A stretch of 64,000 bases of DNA, taken from JAIQFL01 sp035295745 (GTDB lineage Bacteria; Acidobacteriota; Terriglobia; Bryobacterales; Bryobacteraceae). The notes under the pieces are model-generated. The model ran no database searches, had not been told where the DNA came from, and saw only the letters and a program-made list of their open reading frames with translations. Location: NCBI GenBank assembly GCA_035295745.1, contig DATGIL010000110.1:31529-95528 (forward strand). The letters run 5' to 3'. A program made the translations under genes and the position numbers. This document shows, one piece after another, positions 52,074 through 61,228 of the stretch. Each line of letters starts with the position of its first letter. The first letter of the stretch is position 1.

Positions 52074-53981
52074 GTGAGCGGCCTGGAACGGTGGCAAGTC
52101 CGCAAGTTCCAGAACTCGCGAAGGCACCAGGTACTGGCGGCCCAAGTCGAGCTTCTGTACACCAACGCGAATGTGGCGGTGGCGGTTACCTGGATCGCTG
52201 TGGCGGTCCTGAGCACCCTGGAGTGGGGGGTAATCCGGCATTCGCTGCTGCTGGCCTGGTGTGTCTGGATGGTTCTTGTGTCCGGGTGCAGATACTTTCT
52301 GGTCCGGCAATACCGCCGTCAAGATCCCTCCACGCGAGACGCGTCAAAGTGGGGTGCCTGGTTCACGATTGGTGCTGGACTTTCGGGGGCAGGCTGGGGC
52401 GCGGCTGGCATTTGGCTCTTTCCGGAACCGCTGGCGAGCCAGATCTTCCTGATCTTCGTGCTGGGCGGAATGATGCTGGGGGCCTGCTCGCTGCTGTCAC
52501 CCTGGCGTGCGGCATTCCTCGTATTCCTGATACCCACAGGCCTAGGTCCTGCCATACGCCTGGCGCTGCAGGGCGACGAGGCACACCTGGCAATGGGCTT
52601 ACTAGCCGCTGTCTTCACGGTCGCCACGTTGGGCACAACCTACCGCATTCATCAGACTATCCTTTCCGGCCTGAGCCTGCAGTTCGAGAATCAGGACCTG
52701 GTGGAGGATCTGCGCGTTGCCAAGACCAGCGTCGAGAGCCTGAATGAGGATTTAGAGTTGCGAGTGCGGCAGCGAACCGCCGAGCTGCAGCGGTCGACCG
52801 AGCAACTGCGCGCGGAGATCTCGCAGCGCGAGCAGGTGGAAGAGGAACTGCTCCGCGCCCGCAAACTGGAATCGCTGGGCGTGCTGGCGGGAGGAATCGC
52901 GCACGACTTCAATAATTTCCTGACGGTGGTTCTGGGGAATGTGGAACTCGCCAAGATGCAGCTCGATCCCTTGGAGCCGGTGCAGGGCATCCTCAGCCAA
53001 ACGGCCGCGGCCTGCGAAGGCGCGGTCTTCCTGTCGTCGCAACTATTGACTTTCGCGAAGGGTGGGGCGCCGGTTCGGTGTCTGGTTTCCGTTTCCGATC
53101 TGGTGAGGGACGCGGTGGAACTGGCCCGGTCAGACTCGACCAGCATCTCCGTGACTCTGGACGACGACCTGCGGTATGCCGAAGTAGACCGGAGCCAGAT
53201 CGGGCAGGTGTTGCAAAACATCCTTCTGAACGCCCGCCAGGCTATGCCCTCTGGCGGCATCATCGAGGTGCATGCGGAGAATTTGGGGGGAGCGCCTGAA
53301 TCCGCGCCGCGTGTGCGGATTTCCGTTCGCGACTACGGATGCGGAATTCCCGAGGAAGCTCGCTCCCGGGTTTTCGATCCTTACTTCACCACCAAGCCCG
53401 GCGGAAGCGGGCTGGGGCTGGCGACCGCTTACGCCATCGTTGCCAAACACGGCGGCACAATCTCGGTGGAGTCGGAGCCGGGAAGAGGCAGCGTCTTCCA
53501 CGTCGATCTGCCGGCGTCAATAGAGAAGCCTGCCACCGAAACGCCGGCGGTTTCGGACAGCGCTCACGAAACGCCCACGGTCGGGGAACGGCTGCTGGTG
53601 ATGGACGATGACCACGCCATCCGCAAGTTGTTGGCGACGGTCCTTATCGGTCTCGGTTACTGGGTGGAAACCGCTCGCGATGGCGCTGAAGCCATTGCCC
53701 TCTACGAAGAGGCGAAGGCGAAGGGACGTCCCTTCGACGCGATTCTGCTCGATCTGACAGTCAAGGGCGGGATGGGCGGTGTGGAAGCGGCTGCCAGGCT
53801 GAGGGAACTGGATCCGTTTGTCAGGCTGATCGTCTCGAGCGGTTACTCGGATGATGCGGTCCTATCGGACTATCGCAAGTACGGCTTCGATGAGGCGATT
53901 CCGAAGCCCTGGACGGCGACACAGATGGGCAAGGTCTTCCGCCGAGTGCTCGTTCCTCACCCCGATCGCAAGCGAACATAG
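52074..53981 (+). CDS. Membrane-bound hybrid sensor histidine kinase/response regulator
   Basis: 635 residues. A five- to six-helix membrane region (about 30-180) is followed by a coiled coil (about 205-265) and HisKA (GGIAHDFNNFLTVVLGN; H277), then an HATPase_c (NILLNARQAMPSGG, GCGIPEEAR, GGSGLGLATAYAIV) and a C-terminal receiver domain (MDDDHAIRKLL; phospho-acceptor D560 in LLDLTV). The GTG at 52074 is preferred over the longer GTG at 52053 because AGGAG lies eight bases upstream. The receiver is attached, so signal passes to an unidentified partner. The sensed signal is unknown. Confidence 0.9.
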   Translation: MSGLERWQVRKFQNSRRHQVLAAQVELLYTNANVAVAVTWIAVAVLSTLEWGVIRHSLLLAWCVWMVLVSGCRYFLVRQYRRQDPSTRDASKWGAWFTIGAGLSGAGWGAAGIWLFPEPLASQIFLIFVLGGMMLGACSLLSPWRAAFLVFLIPTGLGPAIRLALQGDEAHLAMGLLAAVFTVATLGTTYRIHQTILSGLSLQFENQDLVEDLRVAKTSVESLNEDLELRVRQRTAELQRSTEQLRAEISQREQVEEELLRARKLESLGVLAGGIAHDFNNFLTVVLGNVELAKMQLDPLEPVQGILSQTAAACEGAVFLSSQLLTFAKGGAPVRCLVSVSDLVRDAVELARSDSTSISVTLDDDLRYAEVDRSQIGQVLQNILLNARQAMPSGGIIEVHAENLGGAPESAPRVRISVRDYGCGIPEEARSRVFDPYFTTKPGGSGLGLATAYAIVAKHGGTISVESEPGRGSVFHVDLPASIEKPATETPAVSDSAHETPTVGERLLVMDDDHAIRKLLATVLIGLGYWVETARDGAEAIALYEEAKAKGRPFDAILLDLTVKGGMGGVEAAARLRELDPFVRLIVSSGYSDDAVLSDYRKYGFDEAIPKPWTATQMGKVFRRVLVPHPDRKRT

Positions 53982-54005
53982 CCTTCAGCAAACGTCTTCC
54001 GATCG

Positions 54006-55553
54006 TCAGTTCTCGGTCGGCGTTCGCTCCAGGTGATCGATCACCAATACCGGAAGGGGATATTTCTGCGAGCTCAACTTGAGCCCAAGCTGGCGGTCGA
54101 TCGACTCGAAGATCGTAAGCGCATTCGAGGGCTCAGCTGCAGACGGCGCCCCGCCGGCTTGACCGCCCTCCCCATTCGCCTTCGCGGCGGCCCTTACGCG
54201 GTTGGCGCCAGTCCAACTCACGGCGAAGTCGTATGACCCCTTGAGGCCGGTCTGGTCCACCACCGGATGATCGATATATCCCGGGGCGATCTGTCGCAGT
54301 TTCGCCGCAAATTGCGCCATCGTGGTGGCCGTACAGGTGTAAGTTCTGAGGCCGTTGTCAGCGCTGAGCTTGCACGCGCCACGCGCGTCGGTGGCGGATT
54401 CCTGGAGCTTGGATGTTTTCTTCGGCATGGTCAGCAGGTAGGCCGGCATCGGCCTTTCCTCGTTGTGCACCGCCAGCTTGAAACGCTGTTCGAGCAGCGT
54501 TCGAAACATGGTGCGCAACGTCTCGAAGGAAGCGGTGGGTGCCGTCTTGGCGATGATATCGAAGTGGTCGGTGTCGATCCATTTCTCGCCGCCGGCGAGC
54601 TGGTCGTCGTCGATTCCGTAAGCCGACGTGATCAAGTCACGCATCGTGAGGGCGGTGGCTTCGAGCCGGCCGTTCTTCATCACAAAATTGCCTTCCGTGC
54701 CCGCCTTGCTGATGCGTACTTCCGCCACTTCGAACTCGGTGATCGGCGGAGGCAGTTTCTCCATGGTGCCGGGCGGATTGGGGGCCGGTTTCTCGTCGAC
54801 GCGATCGACCACGAAGACGGATCCGGGCTCCATCACCTTCTCCGCCTTCAGACCGAGCTGTTTGTCGAGTGCGTCAAAGACCGAGATCCCGCCGGCTGAT
54901 CCATCGGCCTGCGGAATCCCCAGAAGTCCTTTGGGAGTCCATTTCACAGTGATGTCGTATTGGCCCTTGAGACCGGTGCGGTCTATCAGCGGGCGATCGA
55001 AGTAGGCGCCCGCGGACTGCCGGATGGCTTCCGCGAACGCCCCCATCGTCATGCTGTGACACGCGTATGTGATCAAGCCATTGTCCCGATTGCTCGTGCA
55101 CTCGGTGGGCGCGTCGGGCGGCGATTCCTTGAGCTTGAGATTCTTCCCCACCGTAAGCACATACACCGGCAGGGGCTTATCTTCCTTGTGAACCTCCAGG
55201 TGGAAACGCTCGGCGAGCAGGGCCTGCAGCATGGCCCGAACCGAGTCCGGCGCCGCTCCGGACCGGGCCTTAGCCACGATATCGAAGCGAGTGGTATCCA
55301 ACCACTTCGGACCGCCCACGATGCGATCGTCGTCCGCACCGTATCGCAGGTTGTTCGCTGCCATGATCAGTTGCAGCACGGTGACACCTTTGGCTTCCAG
55401 TTGCCCCAGGCGGATGGTGACAAAGCCGTCGTTAGTACCCGATGCGCTGGCGTGGACGTCCGCTGCCTCGAAAGACTGACTTGTGGATGGTTGTCCCGTG
55501 GCCGTGCCTGTTGACAATACCGCCAACACTGTGACGAAAAGGATACACCTCAT
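54006..55553 (-). CDS. TIGR03435-type protein with two tandem domains
   Basis: 515 residues with a signal peptide (RCILFVTVLAVLSTGTATG). Two homologous halves, about 28-255 and 270-510, each contain FEAADVH/FEVAEVR, a GRLEA/GQLEAKG segment, TVLQLIMAANNLRYGADDD or TMRDLITSAYGIDDDQ, GGPKWLDTTRFDIVAKA or GGEKWIDTDHFDIIAKT and MLQALLAERFHLEVHKE or TLLEQRFKLAVHNEERP. These match the TIGR03435 family, expanded in Solibacter, of unknown function. Most members I know have one domain; duplication here is unusual. Confidence 0.88.
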   Translation of the reverse strand: MRCILFVTVLAVLSTGTATGQPSTSQSFEAADVHASASGTNDGFVTIRLGQLEAKGVTVLQLIMAANNLRYGADDDRIVGGPKWLDTTRFDIVAKARSGAAPDSVRAMLQALLAERFHLEVHKEDKPLPVYVLTVGKNLKLKESPPDAPTECTSNRDNGLITYACHSMTMGAFAEAIRQSAGAYFDRPLIDRTGLKGQYDITVKWTPKGLLGIPQADGSAGGISVFDALDKQLGLKAEKVMEPGSVFVVDRVDEKPAPNPPGTMEKLPPPITEFEVAEVRISKAGTEGNFVMKNGRLEATALTMRDLITSAYGIDDDQLAGGEKWIDTDHFDIIAKTAPTASFETLRTMFRTLLEQRFKLAVHNEERPMPAYLLTMPKKTSKLQESATDARGACKLSADNGLRTYTCTATTMAQFAAKLRQIAPGYIDHPVVDQTGLKGSYDFAVSWTGANRVRAAAKANGEGGQAGGAPSAAEPSNALTIFESIDRQLGLKLSSQKYPLPVLVIDHLERTPTEN

Positions 55554-55877
55554 CGGTCAAACCACCTCACTAAATTGAGCTGAGTCCCTCAGTAATGACG
55601 CACGGGAACGACTTTGGTTGACAGCTTGTTTGAAAATACCAGCCGGAGCGCTATTTCTCATGAGTCGACTGGCACAAGCCTATCAGGAGCTGGTCGCAGA
55701 TTCTCGTGGTTCGTCGTCCCTCGCGGCAGTCTACGGGGGCGTAGCCGTACCGTCGCCGTTGAGATTGGCATCAGTAGTGGCTCCGCGCCTCAATTCGAGG
55801 GGACGGAGGACAAAATTCGGTCTGAATAATTGCGCGCGCCCGAAGGAAGGTCCATAATCTACACAAGAGATTTTAGG
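55554..55877. other. Divergent intergenic gap, no gene seen
   Basis: 324 bp between the TIGR03435-type gene and the small secreted gene. A perfect -35-like TTGACA sits at about 55618 on the plus strand without an evident -10. Plus-strand frames here are short and lack start signals, and no stable hairpin or RNA gene is recognised. Confidence 0.4.
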
Positions 55878-56645
55878 ATGAGAGTAAAACATCTGATTAT
55901 GTTGTTCGCGGCAACCCTCGGGGTGTCGATGGCCGCCGATTCGCCCTTTATCGGCAAATGGAAGCTGAACCCGGCAAAGAGCCAGTTTGCCGGAACCACC
56001 ATGACCTACGAAATGCTGCCTTCCGGCGAGATGCAGATGACCGCCGAAGGGCAGTCCTATAAATTCAAAATCGACGGCAAGGAATATCCGGCGTTCTGGG
56101 GCGCGACTGCGACATGGAAGCAAGTCGATCCCACTTCTTGGGAGACTACCGTCAAAATGGGCGGCATGAAAACTACTGAAACCACCAAGATTTCCGCTGA
56201 CGGAAAAACCATGACGGCCATTTCCAGCGGAAAGAAGCCGAACGGGGAAAATCTCGAGATGAATGCCACATGGGTACGCGTTTCCGGCGGACCGGGGCTG
56301 GTGGGTAAATGGAAGTCCACCAAGGTCCAGGCGTCCACTGAGATGTGGGAAATTACCGCCAATGGCGACGACGGACTCACCATGAAGATCGTCGACTACA
56401 ATGCGGTCTGCAGCGTGAAATTCGACGGAAAAGATTATCCTTGCACCGGCCCGACCATGCCCAAGAATTTCAGTATGGCGGCTAAGAAAACCGGCGTGCG
56501 CTCGGTGGAATTCACGGAGAAGATGGATGGCAAAGTGGCCTACAAGGACCTTTTCACCGTGTCATCCGACGGCAAGACCATCACCGATGAGGCAGCGCCT
56601 GCGGGCTCGAGCGAGAGGATCAAGGTCGTCTACGACAAGCAATAG
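55878..56645 (+). CDS. Secreted lipocalin-like/DUF-type protein of unknown function
   Basis: 255 residues from ATG 55878, giving signal peptide RVKHLIMLFAATLGVSMA then mature ADSPFIGKWKLNPAKSQFAG. FIGKWKLN, again at VGKWKSTK later, gives two homologous halves, each beginning G-K-W and suggestive of a duplicated beta-barrel domain. An alternative start at 55830 gives a poorer N-terminus. No catalytic residues are recognised; it is similar in look to small secreted acidobacterial proteins. Downstream lie the tandem REP-like repeats. Confidence 0.75.
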   Translation: MRVKHLIMLFAATLGVSMAADSPFIGKWKLNPAKSQFAGTTMTYEMLPSGEMQMTAEGQSYKFKIDGKEYPAFWGATATWKQVDPTSWETTVKMGGMKTTETTKISADGKTMTAISSGKKPNGENLEMNATWVRVSGGPGLVGKWKSTKVQASTEMWEITANGDDGLTMKIVDYNAVCSVKFDGKDYPCTGPTMPKNFSMAAKKTGVRSVEFTEKMDGKVAYKDLFTVSSDGKTITDEAAPAGSSERIKVVYDKQ

Positions 56646-56760
56646 TGCCGGCGCCTGGAGAGCACGTCGCGAGGTCCAGGATCGTTCGCGCCACCACCCG
56701 TGGAGGAGTATGGTTCCGGTTTTGGCCGGAAATGGAAAAGCGTTCCAGGCTCAGGCGGTT

Positions 56761-57308
56761 CGCTCCCTTACGGTCGCGGCTGAATCAAGCACGAGATGAG
56801 GAGTTGCGAGCCGCGCGCGTGAGCAAGCGTCACTAAATCAGGAGACCGGTGGCGCTCCCTTACGGTCGCGGCTCGCTGAATCACACACGAGATGAAGAAT
56901 TGCGAGCCGCGCGGGTGAGCAGGCGGTCACTAATCAAGAGGCCGGTGGCGCTCCCTTACGGTCGCGGCTCGCTGAATCAAGACGAGATGAAGAGTTGGGA
57001 GCCGCGCGCGTGAGTAAGCGTCACTAAATCAGGAGACCGATGGCGCTCCCTTACGGTCGCGGCTCGCTGAATCAAGCACGAGATGAAGAGTTGGGAGCCG
57101 CGCGCGTGAGCAAGCGTCACTAAATCAGGAGGCCGGTGGCGCTCCCTTACGGTCGCGGCTCGCTGAATCAAACACGAGACGAAGAATTGCGAGCCGTGCG
57201 CGTGAGCAAGCGGTCACTATTCAGGAGGCTGGTGGCGCTCCCTTACGGTCGCGGCTCGTTGAATCAAACACGAGATGAGGAGTTGCGAGCCGCGCGCGTG
57301 AGCAAGCG
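56761..57308. repeat. 96-bp tandem array of REP-like palindromes, six copies
   Basis: The left arm CGCTCCCTTACGGTCGCGGC starts at 56761, 56853, 56949, 57044, 57140 and 57236 (spacings 92, 96, 95, 96, 96). Each is followed by a GAATCAA-CACGAGATGAAG-type loop and the right arm GAGCCGCGCGCGTGAGCAAG or a variant. The array lies between two convergent genes. It is not a CRISPR: no distinct spacers exist and the whole unit is conserved. Confidence 0.9.
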
Positions 57309-57378
57309 GTTACGCTCCCGAGATGGGTGATCGCTGCGGAATCGTCGTGCCGGCCGCACCCATAGTGAGGCGTCTAAC

Positions 57379-59442
57379 CTATTTCCTTCGAAAATCGAGA
57401 ACGTGCCAGAGACTCGCGAAGTCATCCGTCCAAGTGATTGGCGGTGTTTCCTGGTCGCGCGGCGCGCTCTTGCGACCGAGCCCGGAGCTTTCCAGGAAAT
57501 CCGCGTTCGGCGTCATTACGAACCATTTGGCGGCACTCTCTCCCGTGTCCGAGTCGGCACTGGAAACCAGATAGGCGGACTTCCATCCCAGATGCTGCGC
57601 CAGTCCCTCGGCTACCGGCTCGAGATTTAGCACAATATTGGAAATGTGCAGCAGCAGCACTCCTCCCGGGGCTAACCGGCGGGCATACAGGTCGGCACAT
57701 TCGGCTGTCATCAGGTGGATGGGTATCGCGTCGCTGGTGAAGGCATCGACCGCGATCACGTCGAAATCGTGCGAGCGCCCCTGCTCGAACTCGCGCTGCA
57801 TCTGTACCCGCGCATCGCCCAATACAACTTCGACGTGCGCGGGAGAATCGTTCAGGTACGAGAACCAGGTGCGTGCGATGCTTTCGACCGCGGGGTCGAG
57901 TTCGTAATAGCGGAAGGTGTCGCCGGGATGTCCCCACGCGGCCATGGTGCCTGCTCCCAAGCCGACAATCGCGACCTTGCGTGCGGGACGATTGAGAGCT
58001 TGGAGCGTTTGCGCCACGCCACTGTGCGCCCCATAGTAGGTAGTCGGCCAGTTCCGCTGCGGATTCTTGACGTATTGCGATCCATGCAGAATGCGGCCGT
58101 GTTTCAACTCGCGCTTGATGCCGTTGTAGTCGATATTCTCGGAGACTCGCAGCATGCCGTAGAAATTGCGCTCCTTAGTGAGGGCGGGCTGATTGGCGGC
58201 GGATCCGGCAGCCACCAGCGCGGTGAGTCCTCCGATGAGCAGCGCCATCAAAGGCAGACGCACGGCAAAATTACGGCTGGTCCATTGGCGCAGCGCTCCT
58301 TCGCGGGCCCATCCGATGAAACCGCAAAGGCACGCAAGGGCCAGCCCGATCGGGTATTCGCTGAACTCAGTGAAGAGATGAGGCGCAATCAACGCTACAA
58401 AGACGCCACCCAGCACGCCACCCGCGGCGATCGTCAGATAGAACGTAGTGAGGTAACGGGGAGAGGGGCGCGACCTCGCCAGCTCTCCGTGGCACAGCAT
58501 GCAAGTGGCGAAAAGCGCTGCTAGAAAAGTTGCCAATTGGAGCCAGAGTGACAGAGCGATCGCCGCGCCCTGCACGATGCAGCCGGCGGGCGCCAGCACA
58601 CCAGCCGCGACGGCGAATCCCAGCCGATGGTACGCGTGGTCCCGTTCGAAGGTCAGTACAAAGGTGAGGAGATAGACGGCCAATGGCGCGACCCACAGGA
58701 ACGGATTCACCGCGATCTCCTGCGAGATCTGATTGGTGGTAGCGAGCAGCAGAGTGGAGCCCGCCGCCGAAAGTGCCAGCCAGAACAGGATCGTCATCCA
58801 GCCGGGAGGAGCACTGGCGCGATCTTCCGGCTCCGCCGCCGCAATCGCCGGATCCGCCTGCCACAGCTTCCATGCTGTCCAGCCGCATGCCAGCACAAAT
58901 CCGCCGTACAGCACCGACCAGATCGTCACTTCGGTATGCAGGCGCAGGAAGGGCTCCATAGCGAACGGATAGCTGAGCAGCGCGGCGAACGATCCCAGAT
59001 TCGAGAGCGCATAGAGGCGCCACGGCGATTTGCCGGCTTTCGAGAGATCGAACCAACGCTGCAGGAGCGGGCCCGTCGATGACAACAGGAAGTATGGGCC
59101 GCCCACGGTAGCCGCGAGCAGCAGCAGAATACGGCCCGATGGGTCGCTGCTCGACGCCGGGCGCCAGATTTCCCGCGGCGCGATCGGCAGAAATGCCAGC
59201 GACGCGGCGAGCAGGGCGAGGTGTACGACGCTCTGAAGCCGCACTCCCGGACGCGACCCCAGCCAGTGTGCGTAGGCATATCCCGCCAAGAGCAGAATCT
59301 GAAAGAAGAGCAGGCAAGTCGTCCAGACCGCGGGGCCGCCTCCAAACCACGGCAGCACGTACCGTCCCATGATCGGCTGCACCTGGAACAGAAGGAAGGC
59401 GCTGAGTGTAATGGTGAGGGGAAAACGGAGTGAACGGGCCAT
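57379..59442 (-). CDS. Integral membrane protein fused to a spermidine-synthase-like domain
   Basis: 687 residues from ATG 59442 (frame open to 59469). The N-terminal half has about 12 hydrophobic helices; its start (LSAFLLFQVQPIMGRYVLPWFGGGPAVW) matches the fused MFS/spermidine synthase family. The C-terminal 230 residues are a Rossmann methyltransferase/spermidine-synthase domain: KVAIVGLGAGTMAAWG, FRYYELDPAVESIA, LGDARVQMQRE and FDVIAVDAFTSDAIPIHL. The usual aminopropyltransfer gatekeeping is not verifiable here. The substrate is unknown. No clear ribosome-binding site is visible. Confidence 0.88.
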   Translation of the reverse strand: MARSLRFPLTITLSAFLLFQVQPIMGRYVLPWFGGGPAVWTTCLLFFQILLLAGYAYAHWLGSRPGVRLQSVVHLALLAASLAFLPIAPREIWRPASSSDPSGRILLLLAATVGGPYFLLSSTGPLLQRWFDLSKAGKSPWRLYALSNLGSFAALLSYPFAMEPFLRLHTEVTIWSVLYGGFVLACGWTAWKLWQADPAIAAAEPEDRASAPPGWMTILFWLALSAAGSTLLLATTNQISQEIAVNPFLWVAPLAVYLLTFVLTFERDHAYHRLGFAVAAGVLAPAGCIVQGAAIALSLWLQLATFLAALFATCMLCHGELARSRPSPRYLTTFYLTIAAGGVLGGVFVALIAPHLFTEFSEYPIGLALACLCGFIGWAREGALRQWTSRNFAVRLPLMALLIGGLTALVAAGSAANQPALTKERNFYGMLRVSENIDYNGIKRELKHGRILHGSQYVKNPQRNWPTTYYGAHSGVAQTLQALNRPARKVAIVGLGAGTMAAWGHPGDTFRYYELDPAVESIARTWFSYLNDSPAHVEVVLGDARVQMQREFEQGRSHDFDVIAVDAFTSDAIPIHLMTAECADLYARRLAPGGVLLLHISNIVLNLEPVAEGLAQHLGWKSAYLVSSADSDTGESAAKWFVMTPNADFLESSGLGRKSAPRDQETPPITWTDDFASLWHVLDFRRK

Positions 59443-59496
59443 GAACGGGGTGCGGTACGAGTCTATCACGCTGCCGAAGAGCTCTCGTCCGCGAGG

Positions 59497-60258
59497 TCAC
59501 CAGCCCATTTGCGACATCCGGCGCTGGATCTCCGCGCTGTACCAGTTCATGCGCGACGGCTGGCGCCGCAACGGCGACGGGATTAGCGCTGCCATGCGGG
59601 CCGCCTGTTCGCGGTTGAGCCGCGATGCGGGAATGTTGTACCAGGTCCGGGACGCCGCCTCCGCTCCGTAGACACCCGGCCCCCACTCAATCACATTGAG
59701 GTACAGCTCCAGAATCCTCTGCTTGGGAAGAAGGAACTCGGCGGTCGGAGCCAAGGTGAACTCGACGGCTTTTCGCAGAATGGAGCGATTGGTGGTGAGA
59801 AAGAGATTCTTGACGAGTTGCTGGGTGATGGTCGATCCGCCGCGCCCCAGCTTACCCTGGTCGATATCCTGGTCGACTACGACTTCGACCTCTTTCCAAT
59901 CGATGCCGTGGTGTTGGTAGAACCGGCCGTCTTCGGCGGCAATCACCGCGTGTTGCAACTCGGGTGAGATGCGGTTCAGCGGGACGTAAACGTAGCGCCT
60001 GTGATACGGCTTGTGATGCAGCCACGCCTCCATCTGGCGCTGCGCCTGGACCGTGGTGAACGTCGGATTCAGCCACCGCAGGGCCACCAGTTGGAACAGG
60101 CAGATCACCCAGAACGCGATGGCGAGCGAAACGGTCCAAAGCAGGACCGTGGCAATCCAGCCGCGCTTCTTTCTGGGACTTCGGGCCACCTTTCGATGGT
60201 ACCGTGCGTTCCCCGGCGCGAGGGTACTTTGCGGGAGCGTGATACCGTCGGTAATCAT
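59497..60258 (-). CDS. mtgA: Monofunctional peptidoglycan transglycosylase
   Basis: 253 residues, GT51 family. A single transmembrane anchor (about 34-60) is followed by the transglycosylase domain: NRISPELQHAVIAAEDGRFY with catalytic E109, RGGSTITQQLVKNLF, ILELYLNVIEWGPGVYGAEA and the AARMAALIPSP end. It polymerises lipid II glycan strands in the periplasm; no penicillin-binding domain is attached. The start is uncertain: the ATG at 60258 or a later in-frame start near the basic VARSPRKKRGW anchor region both make sense. Confidence 0.93.
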   Translation of the reverse strand: MITDGITLPQSTLAPGNARYHRKVARSPRKKRGWIATVLLWTVSLAIAFWVICLFQLVALRWLNPTFTTVQAQRQMEAWLHHKPYHRRYVYVPLNRISPELQHAVIAAEDGRFYQHHGIDWKEVEVVVDQDIDQGKLGRGGSTITQQLVKNLFLTTNRSILRKAVEFTLAPTAEFLLPKQRILELYLNVIEWGPGVYGAEAASRTWYNIPASRLNREQAARMAALIPSPLRRQPSRMNWYSAEIQRRMSQMGW

Positions 60259-60404
60259 TTCCAGATAACACGGCGAAACGATCTGGTCCCAATGCTTCGA
60301 TGGGCTGCGCCCGAACCATCAAACCATGGCCTTCTTTAGAAGCGGTGGAGTCGGACTGCTCTGCCGCAGACTGGCACGAAGCGCGGCCCCGCCGTATCCG
60401 GATT

Positions 60405-60475
60405 CCGTCTGAGTCCGACGGAAATTGTCCGCAAGTTATTGAAAGTACAAGGCAGCACCCGTCGGACTCAGACGG
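60405..60475. repeat. 17-bp perfect inverted repeat
   Basis: CCGTCTGAGTCCGACGG (60405-60421) is the exact reverse complement of CCGTCGGACTCAGACGG (60459-60475), with a 37-nt spacer. Each arm is itself nearly palindromic. The right arm shares GACTCAGACGGGT with the first bases of the window. Confidence 0.6.
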
Positions 60476-60533
60476 GTCTGCGGCTAGCACTCGCGGACTG
60501 CCAGACCACCTACGAAGGTCATGAATTCACCAG

Positions 60534-60563
60534 TTGCACTATTAACCTCACTTCGGTTATTCT
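60534..60563 (+). promoter_or_regulatory. Probable str-operon promoter
   Basis: TTGCAC (60534-60539) and TATTCT (60558-60563) are separated by 18 bp. Transcription would begin around 60570, leaving a leader of about 275 nt before rpsL. No better pair was seen closer to the gene. Confidence 0.45.
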
Positions 60564-60845
60564 GTAAGGGTTCGCCAGTACAGGTCAGTTCCTGCGCTAC
60601 CATCCGTATGTACGGATCCGGCCAGGTACGAGGCCCCGAGGTGCCACCGGTTACGCCGACTGGGACATGGGCCTGTCTAAGAGGTAATCCTCGCTGTTTC
60701 GACCTGAATTTTTCTCCGGAATCGGATGATTGCGGATTCCGGCCGTTAGTGGTTGCTCCACTTAGCGTTTTTGCTAGCCTCCACAGGTATTAGCGCCTGT
60801 GACCTTAGTTTGCACAGGCCGGGCCTGTGTTACGAGAGGAAATTC
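60564..60845 (+). promoter_or_regulatory. Structured leader of rpsL with competing hairpins
   Basis: No ORF of interest. Perfect hairpins: ATCCGTA-TG-TACGGAT (60602-60617), CCGGAATC-N11-GATTCCGG (60716-60742) and CACAGGC-CGG-GCCTGTG (60813-60829). A fourth pair, CACAGG (60782-60787) and CCTGTG (60796-60801), could alternatively pair across with the last one (60796-60801 with 60813-60818). The last hairpin ends just before the GAGAGGA ribosome-binding site of rpsL. This looks like a regulatory ribosomal-protein leader. Confidence 0.5.
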
Positions 60846-61220
60846 GTGCCGACGTTTAATCAACTTGTGCGTAGCGGGCGTAAACCGCCACGCTGGAAGA
60901 CCTCGAGTCCTGCGCTCGAAAGCTGCCCGCAGAAGCGCGGCGTGTGTACGCGTGTTTACACTTCCACTCCCAAGAAGCCCAATTCGGCGCTGCGAAAAGT
61001 CGCGCGCGTCCGGCTAACCAACGGGATCGAGGTGACCACGTACATCCCCGGGGTCGGCCACAATCTGCAGGAGCACTCGATCGTGCTGATCCGCGGAGGC
61101 CGCGTCAAAGATCTTCCCGGCGTGCGCTACCACGTGATTCGCGGCGCCCTGGATACGGCTGGAGTCGCCAACCGCAAACAGGGCAGATCGAAGTATGGCG
61201 CCAAGCGGCCCAAATCGTAG
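60846..61220 (+). CDS. rpsL: Ribosomal protein S12
   Basis: 124 residues of the small-subunit decoding-centre protein, starting at a GTG with GAGAGGA nearby. The frame is open to 60753, but the mature protein begins PTFNQLVRSGRK. Conserved segments GVCTRVYTSTPKKPNSALRK and RVKDLPGVRYH are intact; the lysines linked to streptomycin resistance (the KKPNS loop and GGRVKDLP) are wild type. It opens the str operon. Confidence 0.98.
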   Translation: MPTFNQLVRSGRKPPRWKTSSPALESCPQKRGVCTRVYTSTPKKPNSALRKVARVRLTNGIEVTTYIPGVGHNLQEHSIVLIRGGRVKDLPGVRYHVIRGALDTAGVANRKQGRSKYGAKRPKS

Positions 61221-61228
61221 GGAACCAT

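Noticed and set aside
51867..52322. 151-codon minus-strand ORF
   Set aside because: Mostly antisense to the histidine kinase start; no motif or ribosome-binding site.
56761..57308. Possible CRISPR array
   Set aside because: The complete 96-bp unit is repeated with no unique spacers, arms are longer than CRISPR repeats and no cas genes are present.
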